Assembly: GCA_024275895.1 (NCBI GenBank)
Contig: JAJRYE010000046.1
Location: 1-64,000, forward strand
Source of the DNA: Alphaproteobacteria bacterium
Lineage (GTDB): Bacteria; Pseudomonadota; Alphaproteobacteria; Rhizobiales; BM303
Length of the DNA: 64,000 bases
Direction: 5' to 3'
The stretch's first letter is position 1; every line of letters starts with the position of its first letter. Both the position numbers and the translations under genes were made by a program. Under the pieces are notes generated by a model. The model saw only the letters and a list, made by a program, of their open reading frames with translations, did not search any database and was not told the DNA's origin. Positions 1 through 8,373 of this stretch are shown in pieces.

Positions 1-288
1 GTGGTTTATGATGACAGTATCGATCTGCTGCGTCAGGCGGCTTATGCTTTTAATTTTTGCGCTCATGAATCCTGCGGCACATGCACCCCCTGCCGCATCG
101 GCGCGGTGCGCGGCGCGGAGGTTATGGACAAGATCAGGCGCGGCGAGAATGTGGATGAAAATTTCAAACTGATCGGGGATCTGTGCGAGATCATGGCCGA
201 TGGTTCGCTTTGCGCCATGGGCGGCCTCACTCCTCTGCCGGTGCGCTCGGCCCTGCATTGTTTTTCAAAAACCGGGAGGCGCGGATGA
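1..288 (+). CDS. fdsB: NAD-dependent formate dehydrogenase beta subunit, C-terminal fragment
   Basis: This is the 3' end of a gene cut by the window edge; the GTG at base 1 is almost certainly an internal Val codon. The 95 residues match the C-terminal iron-sulfur domain of NuoF-like 51 kDa subunits: ESCGTCTPCRIG supplies three Cys of a [4Fe-4S] cluster and SLCAMGG the fourth. In FDH complexes this subunit carries FMN and the NAD site and takes electrons from the alpha subunit. Assignment to formate dehydrogenase rather than complex I rests on the next gene, whose ATG overlaps this stop codon (ATGA), so the two are probably translationally coupled. Confidence 0.85.
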   Translation: MVYDDSIDLLRQAAYAFNFCAHESCGTCTPCRIGAVRGAEVMDKIRRGENVDENFKLIGDLCEIMADGSLCAMGGLTPLPVRSALHCFSKTGRRG

Positions 289-3116
289 TCTGTAACAAAC
301 AAACTGATTACGGCACGCCCGCCGCTTCATCGGATCAGAGCGTTCATCTTGAAATCGACGGCCTGAAGATCAGCGCCGCGCAAGGCACATCCCTCCTGCG
401 CGCCGCGCGCGAGGCCGGCATTTCCATTCCCAGCCTGTGCGCTACCGATTGCCTGAAAGGTTTTGGCTCGTGCCGTCTGTGTCTGGTTGAGATCGAAGGA
501 CGCAAGGATACTCCTTCCTCCTGCACCACGCCGGTGGCCGAGGGCCTCAGGGTCACCACCTGGAGCGAGCGTCTCGCCCGGCTGCGCCGTGGCATCATGG
601 AGCTTTATATCTCCGATCATCCCCTCGAATGCCTCACCTGCGCCGCCAGCGGCAATTGCGAATTGCAGGATATGGCCGGAGAGCTGGGCCTGCGCCAGGT
701 GCGTTACGGTTTTGCTGGAGAAAACCATCTTGGCGAAGACAAGGATTTGTCCAACCCCTATTTTGCTTTCAATCCGGCCAAATGCATTGTCTGCCAGCGC
801 TGTGTCCGGGTGTGCGACGAGGTGCAGGGCACATTTGCCCTCACCGCATCAGGCCGGGGTTTCGGGACAAGAATAAAACCGGGGATGAGCGATTTTTTCA
901 ATTCCGCCTGCGTCTCCTGCGGCGCCTGTGTCGCCGCCTGCCCCACCGCCGCGCTGATGGAAAAAGCCGTTATCATGCAAGGACGGCCGAACCGCTTTGT
1001 CAAAACCACCTGCGCCTATTGCGGCGTGGGGTGTTCGTTCATTGCCGAGTTAAGAGGCGAGCAACTGATTCGCATGGTGCCGGACAAGGACGGCAAGGCC
1101 AATCACGGCCATTCGTGCATCAAGGGACGCTTTGCCTGGGGCTATACCACCCACAAGGACCGCATGACCACGCCGATGATCCGCGATACCATCACCGATC
1201 CTTGGCAAAAGGTGAGCTGGGAAGAGGCAATTTCCTTCACCGCCGGAAAATTCAAGACCATCCAGGAGAAACATGGCCGCAAGGCCATTGGCGGCATCAC
1301 CTCCTCGCGCTGCACCAATGAAGAAGTCTGGGCGGTGCAAAAACTGATCCGCGCCGCCTTTGGCAACAACAATGTCGATACCTGCGCCCGGGTCTGCCAC
1401 GCCCCCACCGGCTATGGCCTGAAAACCTGCCTCGGCACCTCCGCCGGCACCCAGGATTTTGCTTCGGTCCAAAACGCCGATCTCATCTTGCTCATCGGCT
1501 CCAACCCGACCGAGGCCCATCCGGTGTTCGGCGCGCAGATGAAACAGGCCCTGCGCCGCGGCGCAAAACTGATCGTTATCGACCCGCGCGCCACCGAACT
1601 GGTCAAAACCCCTCATATAAAGGCTGATCATCACCTGGCCTTGAGACCCGGCGCCAACGTGGCCATGATCAACGCTATCTGCCATGTGATCGTCACCGAA
1701 GGCCTCACGGCGGATGACTTCATAAAGGAGCGCTGCGATCTGGAGAGTTACCGCGAATGGCGCGACTTTGTGGCCGGACCGGAAAACGCCCCGGAGCAGG
1801 TTGCCCCCCTGAGCGGCGTCGCGGCGGCCGATATCCGCGCCGCCGCCCGGGCTTACGCCGAAGCCCCTAATGCGGCAATTTATTACGGCCTCGGCGTCAC
1901 CGAGCATTCGCAAGGCTCGACCATGGTCATGGGGCTGGCCAATCTCGCCATGGCGACAGGGAATCTCAGCCACTCCGGCGTCGGCCTCAATCCCATGCGC
2001 GGCCAGAACAATGTGCAGGGCTCTTGTGATATGGGCTCCTTTCCGCATGAGTTTCCCGGCTACCGGGCCGTGCAAGATGACAAGGTGCGGCGTAGCTTTG
2101 AGCGTGACTGGGGCGCAAAACTGGATAATGAGCCGGGTTACCGCATCCCCAATATGTTTGACGCGGCGCTCAAGGGCGAGTTCAAGGGCTTTTACATCCA
2201 GGGCGAGGATATTGCCCAGTCCGATCCCAATACACATCATGTGGAGGCGGCCTTGAAAGCCATGGACTGCGTGGTGGTGCAGGACCTCTTCCTCAACGAG
2301 ACCGCCCGTTTTGCCCATGTCTTCCTGCCCGGCACGACATTCTTGGAAAAAGACGGCACCTTCACCAATGCCGAGCGGCGCATGAACCGGGTGCGCCCGG
2401 CCATGCGCCCGCGCAGCGGCAAGCATGAATGGCAGGTGACGCAAGACCTCGCCCGGGCCATGGGCTACCCGATGAATTATCAAAGTTCCAGCCAGATCAT
2501 GGACGAGATCGCCCGCCTTACCCCTGCATTCGCCCATGTGAGCTTTGCGCTGCTCGATGAACGCCATTCCGTGCAATGGCCCTGTAATGAGGCCGCCCCC
2601 GGCGGCACGCCCCTGATGCATGTGGACGGCTTCGTGCGCGGCAAGGGGCTTTTTGTCACAACGCCCTATGTGCCCAGCGATGAGAAGACCAACCGCAAAT
2701 ACCCGCTCATTCTCACCACCGGGCGCATTCTTGAGCATTACAATGTCAGCGCCCAGACCCGCCGCACTGCCAATATGGAGTGGGTGAAAACGGATATGCT
2801 GGAAATCCACCCCGTTGATGCGGACGCCCGCGGCATCCGGGATAATGACCTCATCGCCCTGCGCAGCCGCATGGGCGAGACCACCTTGCACGCGCAGATT
2901 TCAACCCGGATGCAGCCCGGCACCGTCTTCACATCCTTTCACTTTCCCCAGAGCGGCACCAATGTGGTGACAACAAAAAAATTCGACTGGGCCACCTCCT
3001 GCCCCGAATACAAGGTCACGGCGGTTGAGGTCAGCCCGGCCAACCACCGCTCCGATTGGCAACAGGCCCGCGAAGAGGTTGAGCGGGATCAAGCCCACAT
3101 TGCCCCGCAGAACTGA
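285..3116 (+). CDS. fdsA: NAD-dependent formate dehydrogenase alpha (catalytic) subunit
   Basis: Mo/W-bis-MGD enzyme that oxidises formate to CO2 in the cytoplasm. I place the start at 285 (943 aa), not at the longer ORF start, because GGGAGG lies just upstream and the fdsB stop overlaps it. Domains in order: [2Fe-2S] ferredoxin-like (Cys 52, 63, 66, 80), a His/Cys cluster (HPLECLTC, residues 112-125), two ferredoxin [4Fe-4S] clusters (CIVCQRCVRVC at 167-177 and CVSCGACVAAC at 209-219), then the molybdopterin oxidoreductase core beginning CAYCGVGC (243-250). The metal ligand is Cys371 followed by His (VCHAPT), so this is a cysteine enzyme, not a selenocysteine one. A molybdopterin dinucleotide-binding domain forms the C-terminus. 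Confidence 0.96.
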   Translation: MICNKQTDYGTPAASSDQSVHLEIDGLKISAAQGTSLLRAAREAGISIPSLCATDCLKGFGSCRLCLVEIEGRKDTPSSCTTPVAEGLRVTTWSERLARLRRGIMELYISDHPLECLTCAASGNCELQDMAGELGLRQVRYGFAGENHLGEDKDLSNPYFAFNPAKCIVCQRCVRVCDEVQGTFALTASGRGFGTRIKPGMSDFFNSACVSCGACVAACPTAALMEKAVIMQGRPNRFVKTTCAYCGVGCSFIAELRGEQLIRMVPDKDGKANHGHSCIKGRFAWGYTTHKDRMTTPMIRDTITDPWQKVSWEEAISFTAGKFKTIQEKHGRKAIGGITSSRCTNEEVWAVQKLIRAAFGNNNVDTCARVCHAPTGYGLKTCLGTSAGTQDFASVQNADLILLIGSNPTEAHPVFGAQMKQALRRGAKLIVIDPRATELVKTPHIKADHHLALRPGANVAMINAICHVIVTEGLTADDFIKERCDLESYREWRDFVAGPENAPEQVAPLSGVAAADIRAAARAYAEAPNAAIYYGLGVTEHSQGSTMVMGLANLAMATGNLSHSGVGLNPMRGQNNVQGSCDMGSFPHEFPGYRAVQDDKVRRSFERDWGAKLDNEPGYRIPNMFDAALKGEFKGFYIQGEDIAQSDPNTHHVEAALKAMDCVVVQDLFLNETARFAHVFLPGTTFLEKDGTFTNAERRMNRVRPAMRPRSGKHEWQVTQDLARAMGYPMNYQSSSQIMDEIARLTPAFAHVSFALLDERHSVQWPCNEAAPGGTPLMHVDGFVRGKGLFVTTPYVPSDEKTNRKYPLILTTGRILEHYNVSAQTRRTANMEWVKTDMLEIHPVDADARGIRDNDLIALRSRMGETTLHAQISTRMQPGTVFTSFHFPQSGTNVVTTKKFDWATSCPEYKVTAVEVSPANHRSDWQQAREEVERDQAHIAPQN

Positions 3117-3924
3117 ATACCCCGCCGATATTCGCCGCACCGGGCTGATGGTCACGCCTGATGGAAAGCGCGAGATTATCTGGAACATCCCGCGCGAAGT
3201 GCCAATAGCCTTTGTTTATAACGGCCTTGCCCATGCCGTCATGATGGCGACCCCTTGCGACCTGGCTGATTTCGCCCGCGGGTTTTCCATTGCCGAGGGC
3301 ATTGTCAACAAAGGCGATGAGATTTCCGGTCTCAAAGTCTCGGAGCAAACCGGCGGTGTTGAGCTTGCCCTGACAATCCCCGGCCACCGTTTTGAACGCC
3401 TCAGGCTGCACCGCGCCCGCCGCGCCCATATGGGGCGCAGCGGCTGCGGCTTGTGCGGCATCGATAATCTCGATGACGCCGTCCGGCCCCTGCCGCGCCT
3501 TGAACCTTCAGCGGGTAAAATTCAAGCTGGCATTATCCTGAAAGCGGCCGGCGCTTTAAACGCCGCCCAGCCCCAGCGCGCCCGCAATCACACCGTGCAC
3601 GGCGCGGCATGGGTCTCGTATGAAGGCAAACTCGGCCCTGTGCGCGAGGATATCGGCCGGCACAATGCGCTCGACAAAATGATCGGCGCCAAAGCTCTGG
3701 ATACCCCGGACCGGACTGAAGGCTTTGCTCTGGTCTCCAGCCGTTGCACCTTCGAGCTGGTGCAAAAGGCGGCCCTTGCCGGCATAGCCGTTCTGGCCAG
3801 TCTTTCAGCCCCTTCCGAGGCGGCCATTTTAACGGCGGAGCGCTGCCATCTCACCTTGGTCTCTCTGGACGGAAAAAACGGCAATTGCATTGTCTTCACC
3901 GCGCCGCAGCGGATTGAATGCTAA
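3025..3924 (+). CDS. fdhD: FdhD sulfurtransferase for formate dehydrogenase maturation
   Basis: FdhD family proteins pass sulfur from the IscS desulfurase to the molybdenum cofactor of formate dehydrogenase. The family hallmarks are visible: PREVPIAFVYNG, VMMATPCDLADFARGFS, the CxxC of GRSGCGLCG, and DIGRHNALDKMIG. The longest ORF starts at TTG 3025 and overlaps fdsA by about 90 bp. Recognisable homology begins further in, so TTG 3079 or TTG 3100 are realistic alternatives; no start has a strong ribosome site, which suggests coupling to fdsA translation. The usual last gene of an fds operon, the small delta subunit fdsD, is not seen before the convergent transporter gene. Confidence 0.93.
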   Translation: MRSARPTTAPIGNRPAKRLSGIKPTLPRRTEYPADIRRTGLMVTPDGKREIIWNIPREVPIAFVYNGLAHAVMMATPCDLADFARGFSIAEGIVNKGDEISGLKVSEQTGGVELALTIPGHRFERLRLHRARRAHMGRSGCGLCGIDNLDDAVRPLPRLEPSAGKIQAGIILKAAGALNAAQPQRARNHTVHGAAWVSYEGKLGPVREDIGRHNALDKMIGAKALDTPDRTEGFALVSSRCTFELVQKAALAGIAVLASLSAPSEAAILTAERCHLTLVSLDGKNGNCIVFTAPQRIEC

Positions 3925-3932
3925 AAACCCCG

Positions 3933-5702
3933 TTACTCCTCATCCTCAAAGCATTCGGTAAAGACCCTTGCCGGGCAGTCCTTGCATCTTCCTTGTACCC
4001 GCATGAGACGGTGCAGGGTCTTGATCGCATCGGCCTTGTCGTCAAAGAAGTGATTATTGCCGATCTCGCACACCAGATGCGCCTTGCCGATGGACTGGTA
4101 AACCGCCGGTTTGATCCCGGCGAAATAAAGCCCCCCGCCTTCCTCTTCCAGCCTGTGCGCCTCTTCATGCAGCATTTCCATACCGCTCAGATCGATGAAA
4201 TTAATCCCCGAACCGATAATCAGAATATGATGCACCCCTTCGGCGTTGGAGACATTGAACAGTTTTTTCTGGATATGGTTGAGCGAACCGAAATAGACCG
4301 ACATGTCAATGCGCAGGATTTTCAGATCCGGGCATTCGCGCAGCGGTTTGACGGTCACATCGGTAAGGACTCTTTTCCCGTAGCGCCGGTCAACATCCGG
4401 CGCCAGGGTCACGATCTCCGGCGTTGAAGTGCGGGCGAGAAACAGCACCAGCGACAGCAATACGCCCATATAGATGGCAAACTCAAGCTCCAGAAACAAG
4501 GTGGCGAAGAAGGTGGTGAGAAGGATCGCCGTTTCGGTGCCGCTGGAAGTAAAGACATGCTTGATCTTGGGAAAGTCGATCAGATTATAGGCGACCATGA
4601 GAATCACCCCGCCCATGGCGGCCACCGGCAGATAGGCGGTGAGCGGCGCGATCAGCAACACGATCAGCATCAGGAATATGGCGGCGAAAATGGCCGACAC
4701 CGGGGTTTGAGCCCCCGAAGCGTAATTGATGCCCGAACGGGTAAAAGAGCCCGATCCGGCATAGCTGGAAAAGAAACTGCCGACGATATTGGACAGTCCC
4801 TGACCGATAAATTCCTGGTTGCCATCAATCCGCTGATGCGATTTTGAGGCAATGGAGCGGCTGATGGACACCGCCTCGATCAGCCCCAGCAGCGCCACCG
4901 CGAAAGCTTCCGGCGCCAGCAGCCTGAGCGAGGACATGGAAAAATCAGGCAGCGAGAAGGGCGGCAATTGCGCCGGAATCTTGCCCACCAGCTTGATCCC
5001 GTGCGCATCGGCGCTGAGCAGCAGGGCGACCAGCGAACCGGCGACAAGCGCAATCAGAAGATTGGGGATTTTAGGGAAAAAGACCTTGCTCGAGATGGCC
5101 ACGGTCAATGTGACCAGCGCCACCAGCAGAATGAATAAATTGGTGCTGCCAATCCCGTTCCAGATCGCCACCCAGGTATGAAGAAAGGATTCGCCCCTCG
5201 CCACCTCCACCCCCAGTATGTTTTTCATCTGGCTGGTGGCGATGAGAATGGCCGCCCCGGCGGTAAAACCGATCACCACCGTATGGGAGACAAAATTGAC
5301 CAGCACGCCCAGACGTGCCAGCCCGAAGGCAAGCTGGTAAACCCCGGCCAGAAAGGTAATGGTGAGCGCCAGAGAGATAAACTCTGGCGTTCCCGGTGTT
5401 GCGTGCTGCGAAACGGCGGAAAACACCACAATGTAAATTGCGGTTGTGGGACCGGAGATCAAATGCCGCGATGATCCGAAAAGGGCAGCGATAATGGGCG
5501 TGATCATGGCCGTATAAAGGCCGTATTGCGGCGGCAGGCCGGCGATAATGGCAAACGCCACCCCCTGGGGCAATACAATCACGGCGCCGGTGATCCCGGC
5601 TATAAAGTCGGCGCGTAAACTCTTCTTGGTGACAAGCGGCAGCCAGGACAAAAAAGGGAATATGGTTTTAGGATCAATTCGCATGAGCAAATACCTGAAC
5701 AC
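3933..5702 (-). CDS. SulP/SLC26-family anion transporter with STAS domain
   Basis: A 589-residue inner-membrane protein. The N-terminal ~400 residues are the SulP transport domain (DFIAGITGAVIVLPQGVAFA, PPQYGLYTAMI, GSFFSSYAGSGSFTRSGINY) with many hydrophobic segments; roughly residues 440-560 form a STAS regulatory domain (NFIDLSGMEML). Family members carry sulfate, bicarbonate or other anions; the substrate cannot be read from sequence. An unusual C-terminal tail contains three cysteines (CKDCPARVFTEC). It converges on fdhD with 8 bp between stop codons and lies downstream of tRNA-Ser on the same strand. A second in-frame ATG at 5684 is an alternative start. Confidence 0.9.
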   Translation of the reverse strand: MFRYLLMRIDPKTIFPFLSWLPLVTKKSLRADFIAGITGAVIVLPQGVAFAIIAGLPPQYGLYTAMITPIIAALFGSSRHLISGPTTAIYIVVFSAVSQHATPGTPEFISLALTITFLAGVYQLAFGLARLGVLVNFVSHTVVIGFTAGAAILIATSQMKNILGVEVARGESFLHTWVAIWNGIGSTNLFILLVALVTLTVAISSKVFFPKIPNLLIALVAGSLVALLLSADAHGIKLVGKIPAQLPPFSLPDFSMSSLRLLAPEAFAVALLGLIEAVSISRSIASKSHQRIDGNQEFIGQGLSNIVGSFFSSYAGSGSFTRSGINYASGAQTPVSAIFAAIFLMLIVLLIAPLTAYLPVAAMGGVILMVAYNLIDFPKIKHVFTSSGTETAILLTTFFATLFLELEFAIYMGVLLSLVLFLARTSTPEIVTLAPDVDRRYGKRVLTDVTVKPLRECPDLKILRIDMSVYFGSLNHIQKKLFNVSNAEGVHHILIIGSGINFIDLSGMEMLHEEAHRLEEEGGGLYFAGIKPAVYQSIGKAHLVCEIGNNHFFDDKADAIKTLHRLMRVQGRCKDCPARVFTECFEDEE

Positions 5703-5755
5703 CGGCCGGCATCAGGCCGTATGGATTTTATAAGAGCTTTAAGATCATAAAGTCA

Positions 5756-5845
<90 letters not shown>

Positions 5846-6117
5846 TAAACTTGCAGCGCCAGCCGCAGCTGACCTCAAGACGCGGCGCGAACCTAACCCA
5901 AAGCCTCTTTCGCCACAAGGGGAAACCTTGCCGCACCTTACCGCGCCTGCAACCGGCGGTACCGCCATGGCGGCAATGGCGGATTCCGGCGGTTTTTTTG
6001 CCAAAACGGCGGCAGCGGACCGCATAAGGCGCTTTGGCCTTCTGGAGTCTTTCACGTTTAAACGGCACCGGCCCGATTCGATCAAAAACTGAAGCACTCT
6101 ATTTCGCGCAAAACGCA

Positions 6118-6145
6118 TTGACTCGGGACTGATCCTGACTATATT
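6118..6145 (+). promoter_or_regulatory. Candidate sigma-70 promoter for rplU-rpmA
   Basis: TTGACT (6118-6123) and TATATT (6140-6145) are separated by 16 bp, close to the housekeeping consensus, about 125 bp upstream of rplU. The implied leader is ~120 nt and contains a strong hairpin. Confidence 0.55.
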
Positions 6146-6156
6146 GCCCATTCACA

Positions 6157-6179
6157 CGCGGGATGAAGAAAATCCCGCG
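6157..6179 (+). promoter_or_regulatory. Hairpin in the rplU 5' leader
   Basis: CGCGGGAT and ATCCCGCG form a perfect 8-bp stem with a 7-nt A-rich loop, inside the inferred rplU leader. No poly-U follows, so it is not a terminator. It might stabilise the mRNA or be an autoregulatory target of L21; the role is inference. Confidence 0.4.
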
Positions 6180-6271
6180 CGATTTATCATGCGCAGCCCG
6201 AGGCCTGTTTCAAAAGCCCGTTTTTTACAAAAGCGGCGCCGCAGGGCGCGGTATAACGAGGAATAATCATT

Positions 6272-6904
6272 ATGTTTGCAGTCATATCGACAGGTGGCAA
6301 GCAGTACAAGGTCAGCGAAGGCGACATTCTCGACGTTGAAAAACTTGACGGCGAGGAAGGCGATCAGATCGTACTGGACAAGGTTTTGATGCTTGGCGGC
6401 GCTGAAACCCTCATTGGCACGCCTTTTATCGAGGGCGCCAGTGTCGCGGCCCAAATCATCAAACAGACCCGCGCCGCGAAAATCGTCGTATTCAAGAAAA
6501 AACGCCGCAAGAACTACCGCCGCAAGAAGGGCCACCGGCAGCATATTACGGTTTTGAAGATTGCCGATATCCTGACCAAGGGCGCCAAACCTGATAAAGC
6601 AGCCGAACCGGCGAAGGAAAAAGCGCCGCAAAAAGCCGCCAAAAAGGAAGCTGAAGCTGCGCCCGAAGCGCTGTTTGCTGCCCCGGAAGGCGCGGGCGAT
6701 GATCTGAAAAAGATTTCGGGTGTTGGTCCGGTGCTTGAGAAAAAGCTCAATGCGCTTGGCATCACCACATTTGCCCAGGTCGCCGCCTTTAGCAAGGAAG
6801 ACATCGACAGGGTCGATGACGCCTTGAGTTTCAAGGGCCGTATCGAGCGCGACAACTGGCTTGAACAGGCGAAGACCCTCGCCGCAGAGAAAAGTAACAC
6901 ATAA
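6272..6904 (+). CDS. rplU: 50S ribosomal protein L21 with C-terminal HhH extension
   Basis: Residues 1 to about 103 are a complete L21 (MFAVISTGGKQYKV; the basic tail GHRQHITVLKI), which binds 23S rRNA in the large subunit. After a ~30-residue Lys/Ala/Glu-rich linker, residues ~145-205 form a helix-hairpin-helix domain (LKKISGVGPVLEKKLNALGI) like those added to several alphaproteobacterial proteins. At 210 aa it is about twice the length of enterobacterial L21. It is followed after 12 bp by rpmA, the standard rplU-rpmA-obgE order. The function of the extension is unknown to me. Confidence 0.96.
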   Translation: MFAVISTGGKQYKVSEGDILDVEKLDGEEGDQIVLDKVLMLGGAETLIGTPFIEGASVAAQIIKQTRAAKIVVFKKKRRKNYRRKKGHRQHITVLKIADILTKGAKPDKAAEPAKEKAPQKAAKKEAEAAPEALFAAPEGAGDDLKKISGVGPVLEKKLNALGITTFAQVAAFSKEDIDRVDDALSFKGRIERDNWLEQAKTLAAEKSNT

Positions 6905-6916
6905 AGGAGAAACGTT

Positions 6917-7183
6917 ATGGCACATAAAAAAGCAGGCGGCTCCTCACGCAATGGCCGCGATTCCGCCGGCCGCAGATTAGGGGTTAAAAAATTCGGCGGC
7001 GAACGCGTCATCCCCGGCAACATCATTCTGCGCCAGCGCGGCACCAAATGGCATCCCGGCGCCAATGTCGGCATGGGCAAGGACCACACGATTTTCGCCG
7101 TTACCGAAGGCCATGTGCAGTTCCGCACCCGCCGCAATGACCGCACTTATGTCTCCGTGATCCCGGCAGAGGCCGCGGAATAA
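6917..7183 (+). CDS. rpmA: 50S ribosomal protein L27
   Basis: An 88-residue L27. The N-terminus starts [20 protein letters not shown], and the conserved core [19 protein letters not shown] and GKDHTIFA is intact. The flexible N-terminal tail of L27 reaches the peptidyl-transferase centre. There is no Firmicutes-type cleavable N-terminal extension. A good ribosome site (AAGGAGAA) precedes the ATG. It is co-transcribed with rplU and followed by a hairpin plus T-tract. Confidence 0.98.
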   Translation: MAHKKAGGSSRNGRDSAGRRLGVKKFGGERVIPGNIILRQRGTKWHPGANVGMGKDHTIFAVTEGHVQFRTRRNDRTYVSVIPAEAAE

Positions 7184-7244
7184 CGGTGGACGAGACAAAA
7201 CCCGCCGGCCGACCTGATCTCCGGCGGATCGCGTATCTGATTTA

Positions 7245-7275
7245 GGGGAGACGGGAAACCGGCTTCCCTTTTTTC
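7245..7275 (+). terminator. Candidate rho-independent terminator after rpmA
   Basis: An imperfect hairpin (GGGA ... CGG-GAAA-CCG ... TCCC) is followed directly by six T residues, about 60 bp after the rpmA stop. A GC-rich inverted repeat (CCGCCGG ... CCGGCGG, 7202-7227) lies just upstream. It probably separates rplU-rpmA from obgE, perhaps incompletely. Confidence 0.5.
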
Positions 7276-7317
7276 TTGGCATGGAAAAACCCGGGTCAAA
7301 CATGGTAAAGTAAGAAC

Positions 7318-8361
7318 ATGAAATTTCTTGATGAAGCCAGGGTCTATATCCGTTCAGGCAATGGCGGCGCGGGAAGCATCTCTTTCCGGCGCGAAAAATA
7401 TATCGAGTTCGGCGGGCCCGATGGCGGCGATGGCGGCCGCGGCGGACATATCTATGCCCGCGCCGTAAATGGTCTCAACACCCTGATTGACTATCGCTAT
7501 CAGCAGCATTTCAAGGCCGGGACCGGCACTCACGGCATGGGGCAGAACCGCACCGGCGCGGCGGGTGAGGATATTGTTCTGAAAGTCCCGGTTGGCACCC
7601 AGATTTTTGAAGAGGACAAAACCACCCTGATCGCCGATCTTGATGAAGAAGGCCGGCAAGTCATGCTGGCGCGCGGCGGCAATGGCGGTTTTGGCAATGT
7701 GCGGTTCAAATCCTCCACCAATCAGGCCCCGCGCCGCGCCAACCCAGGCGCGCCTTATGAGGAGCGCTGGATATGGCTGCAATTAAAGCTGATCGCCGAT
7801 GCCGGGCTGGTAGGCCTGCCCAATGCGGGTAAATCAACCTTTTTAGCCGCCGTCAGCGCCGCCAAACCCAAGATCGCCGATTACCCCTTCACCACCTTGC
7901 ATCCCAATCTGGGGGTGGTGAAAGCAGGCGCGGACAGCTTCGTTCTGGCGGATATTCCCGGCCTCATTGAAGGGGCGCATGAAGGCACCGGTCTGGGGGA
8001 TAAATTCCTCGGTCATGTCGAGCGCTGCCGGGTTTTGCTGCATGTCATCGACGCCTTTGAAGATGACCCGGCGCAAAGTTACCGCACCATCCGCTTCGAA
8101 CTTGCCGCCTATGGCGCCGGGCTTGCCGAAAAGCCCGAAATCGTCGCGCTCAATAAATGCGACACGCTGGGCGAAGAAGAACTCAAACAAAAAAGCACCG
8201 CGCTGGAAAAGGAATGCGGCCAAAAGCCCCTTCTGATTTCCGCTGCGACAGGGGCAGGCAAAATGGCGGCCATCTATGCGCTTTACGCCCAAATCTCCGG
8301 CCGGGACGAGCCTGAGAAAACCGATAACGAGACACCTGAATCTGAATGGCGGCCAATCTGA
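7318..8361 (+). CDS. obgE: GTPase Obg/CgtA
   Basis: Essential ribosome-associated GTPase in 50S assembly and growth control. The N-terminal ~158 residues are the glycine-rich Obg fold ([25 protein letters not shown]). The G domain shows G1 [10 protein letters not shown]3 DIPGLI, G4 NKCD and G5 SAAT. At 347 aa it ends shortly after the G domain and lacks the C-terminal OCT domain of Firmicutes Obg, as expected for this class. It is followed after 12 bp by proB, suggesting an obgE-proB-proA-GFA-nadD operon. Confidence 0.97.
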   Translation: MKFLDEARVYIRSGNGGAGSISFRREKYIEFGGPDGGDGGRGGHIYARAVNGLNTLIDYRYQQHFKAGTGTHGMGQNRTGAAGEDIVLKVPVGTQIFEEDKTTLIADLDEEGRQVMLARGGNGGFGNVRFKSSTNQAPRRANPGAPYEERWIWLQLKLIADAGLVGLPNAGKSTFLAAVSAAKPKIADYPFTTLHPNLGVVKAGADSFVLADIPGLIEGAHEGTGLGDKFLGHVERCRVLLHVIDAFEDDPAQSYRTIRFELAAYGAGLAEKPEIVALNKCDTLGEEELKQKSTALEKECGQKPLLISAATGAGKMAAIYALYAQISGRDEPEKTDNETPESEWRPI

Positions 8362-8373
8362 GCGGAACTCTCC

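Larger units (their letters stand above)
5846..6271. other. Gene-less 426-bp spacer between tRNA-Ser and rplU
   Basis: No convincing gene. The ORFs here on both strands run through the tRNA or have no family resemblance. It contains a perfect 12-bp palindrome (GGCGGTACCGCC at 5955), a GC-rich stretch followed by seven T residues near 5991-5998 that could weakly terminate plus-strand transcription, a 15-base motif (aacggcaccggcccg at 6061) that recurs at 55140, and the rplU promoter and leader hairpin listed separately. Confidence 0.6.

Noticed and set aside
1395-1397. Selenocysteine in formate dehydrogenase
   Set aside because: The active-site codon is TGC, so it is a cysteine enzyme; no in-frame TGA is present.
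1050-2891. 613-codon minus-strand ORF opposite fdsA
   Set aside because: It is the antisense shadow of a GC-rich, well-identified gene; the translation is His/Gly/Ala-rich without family motifs.
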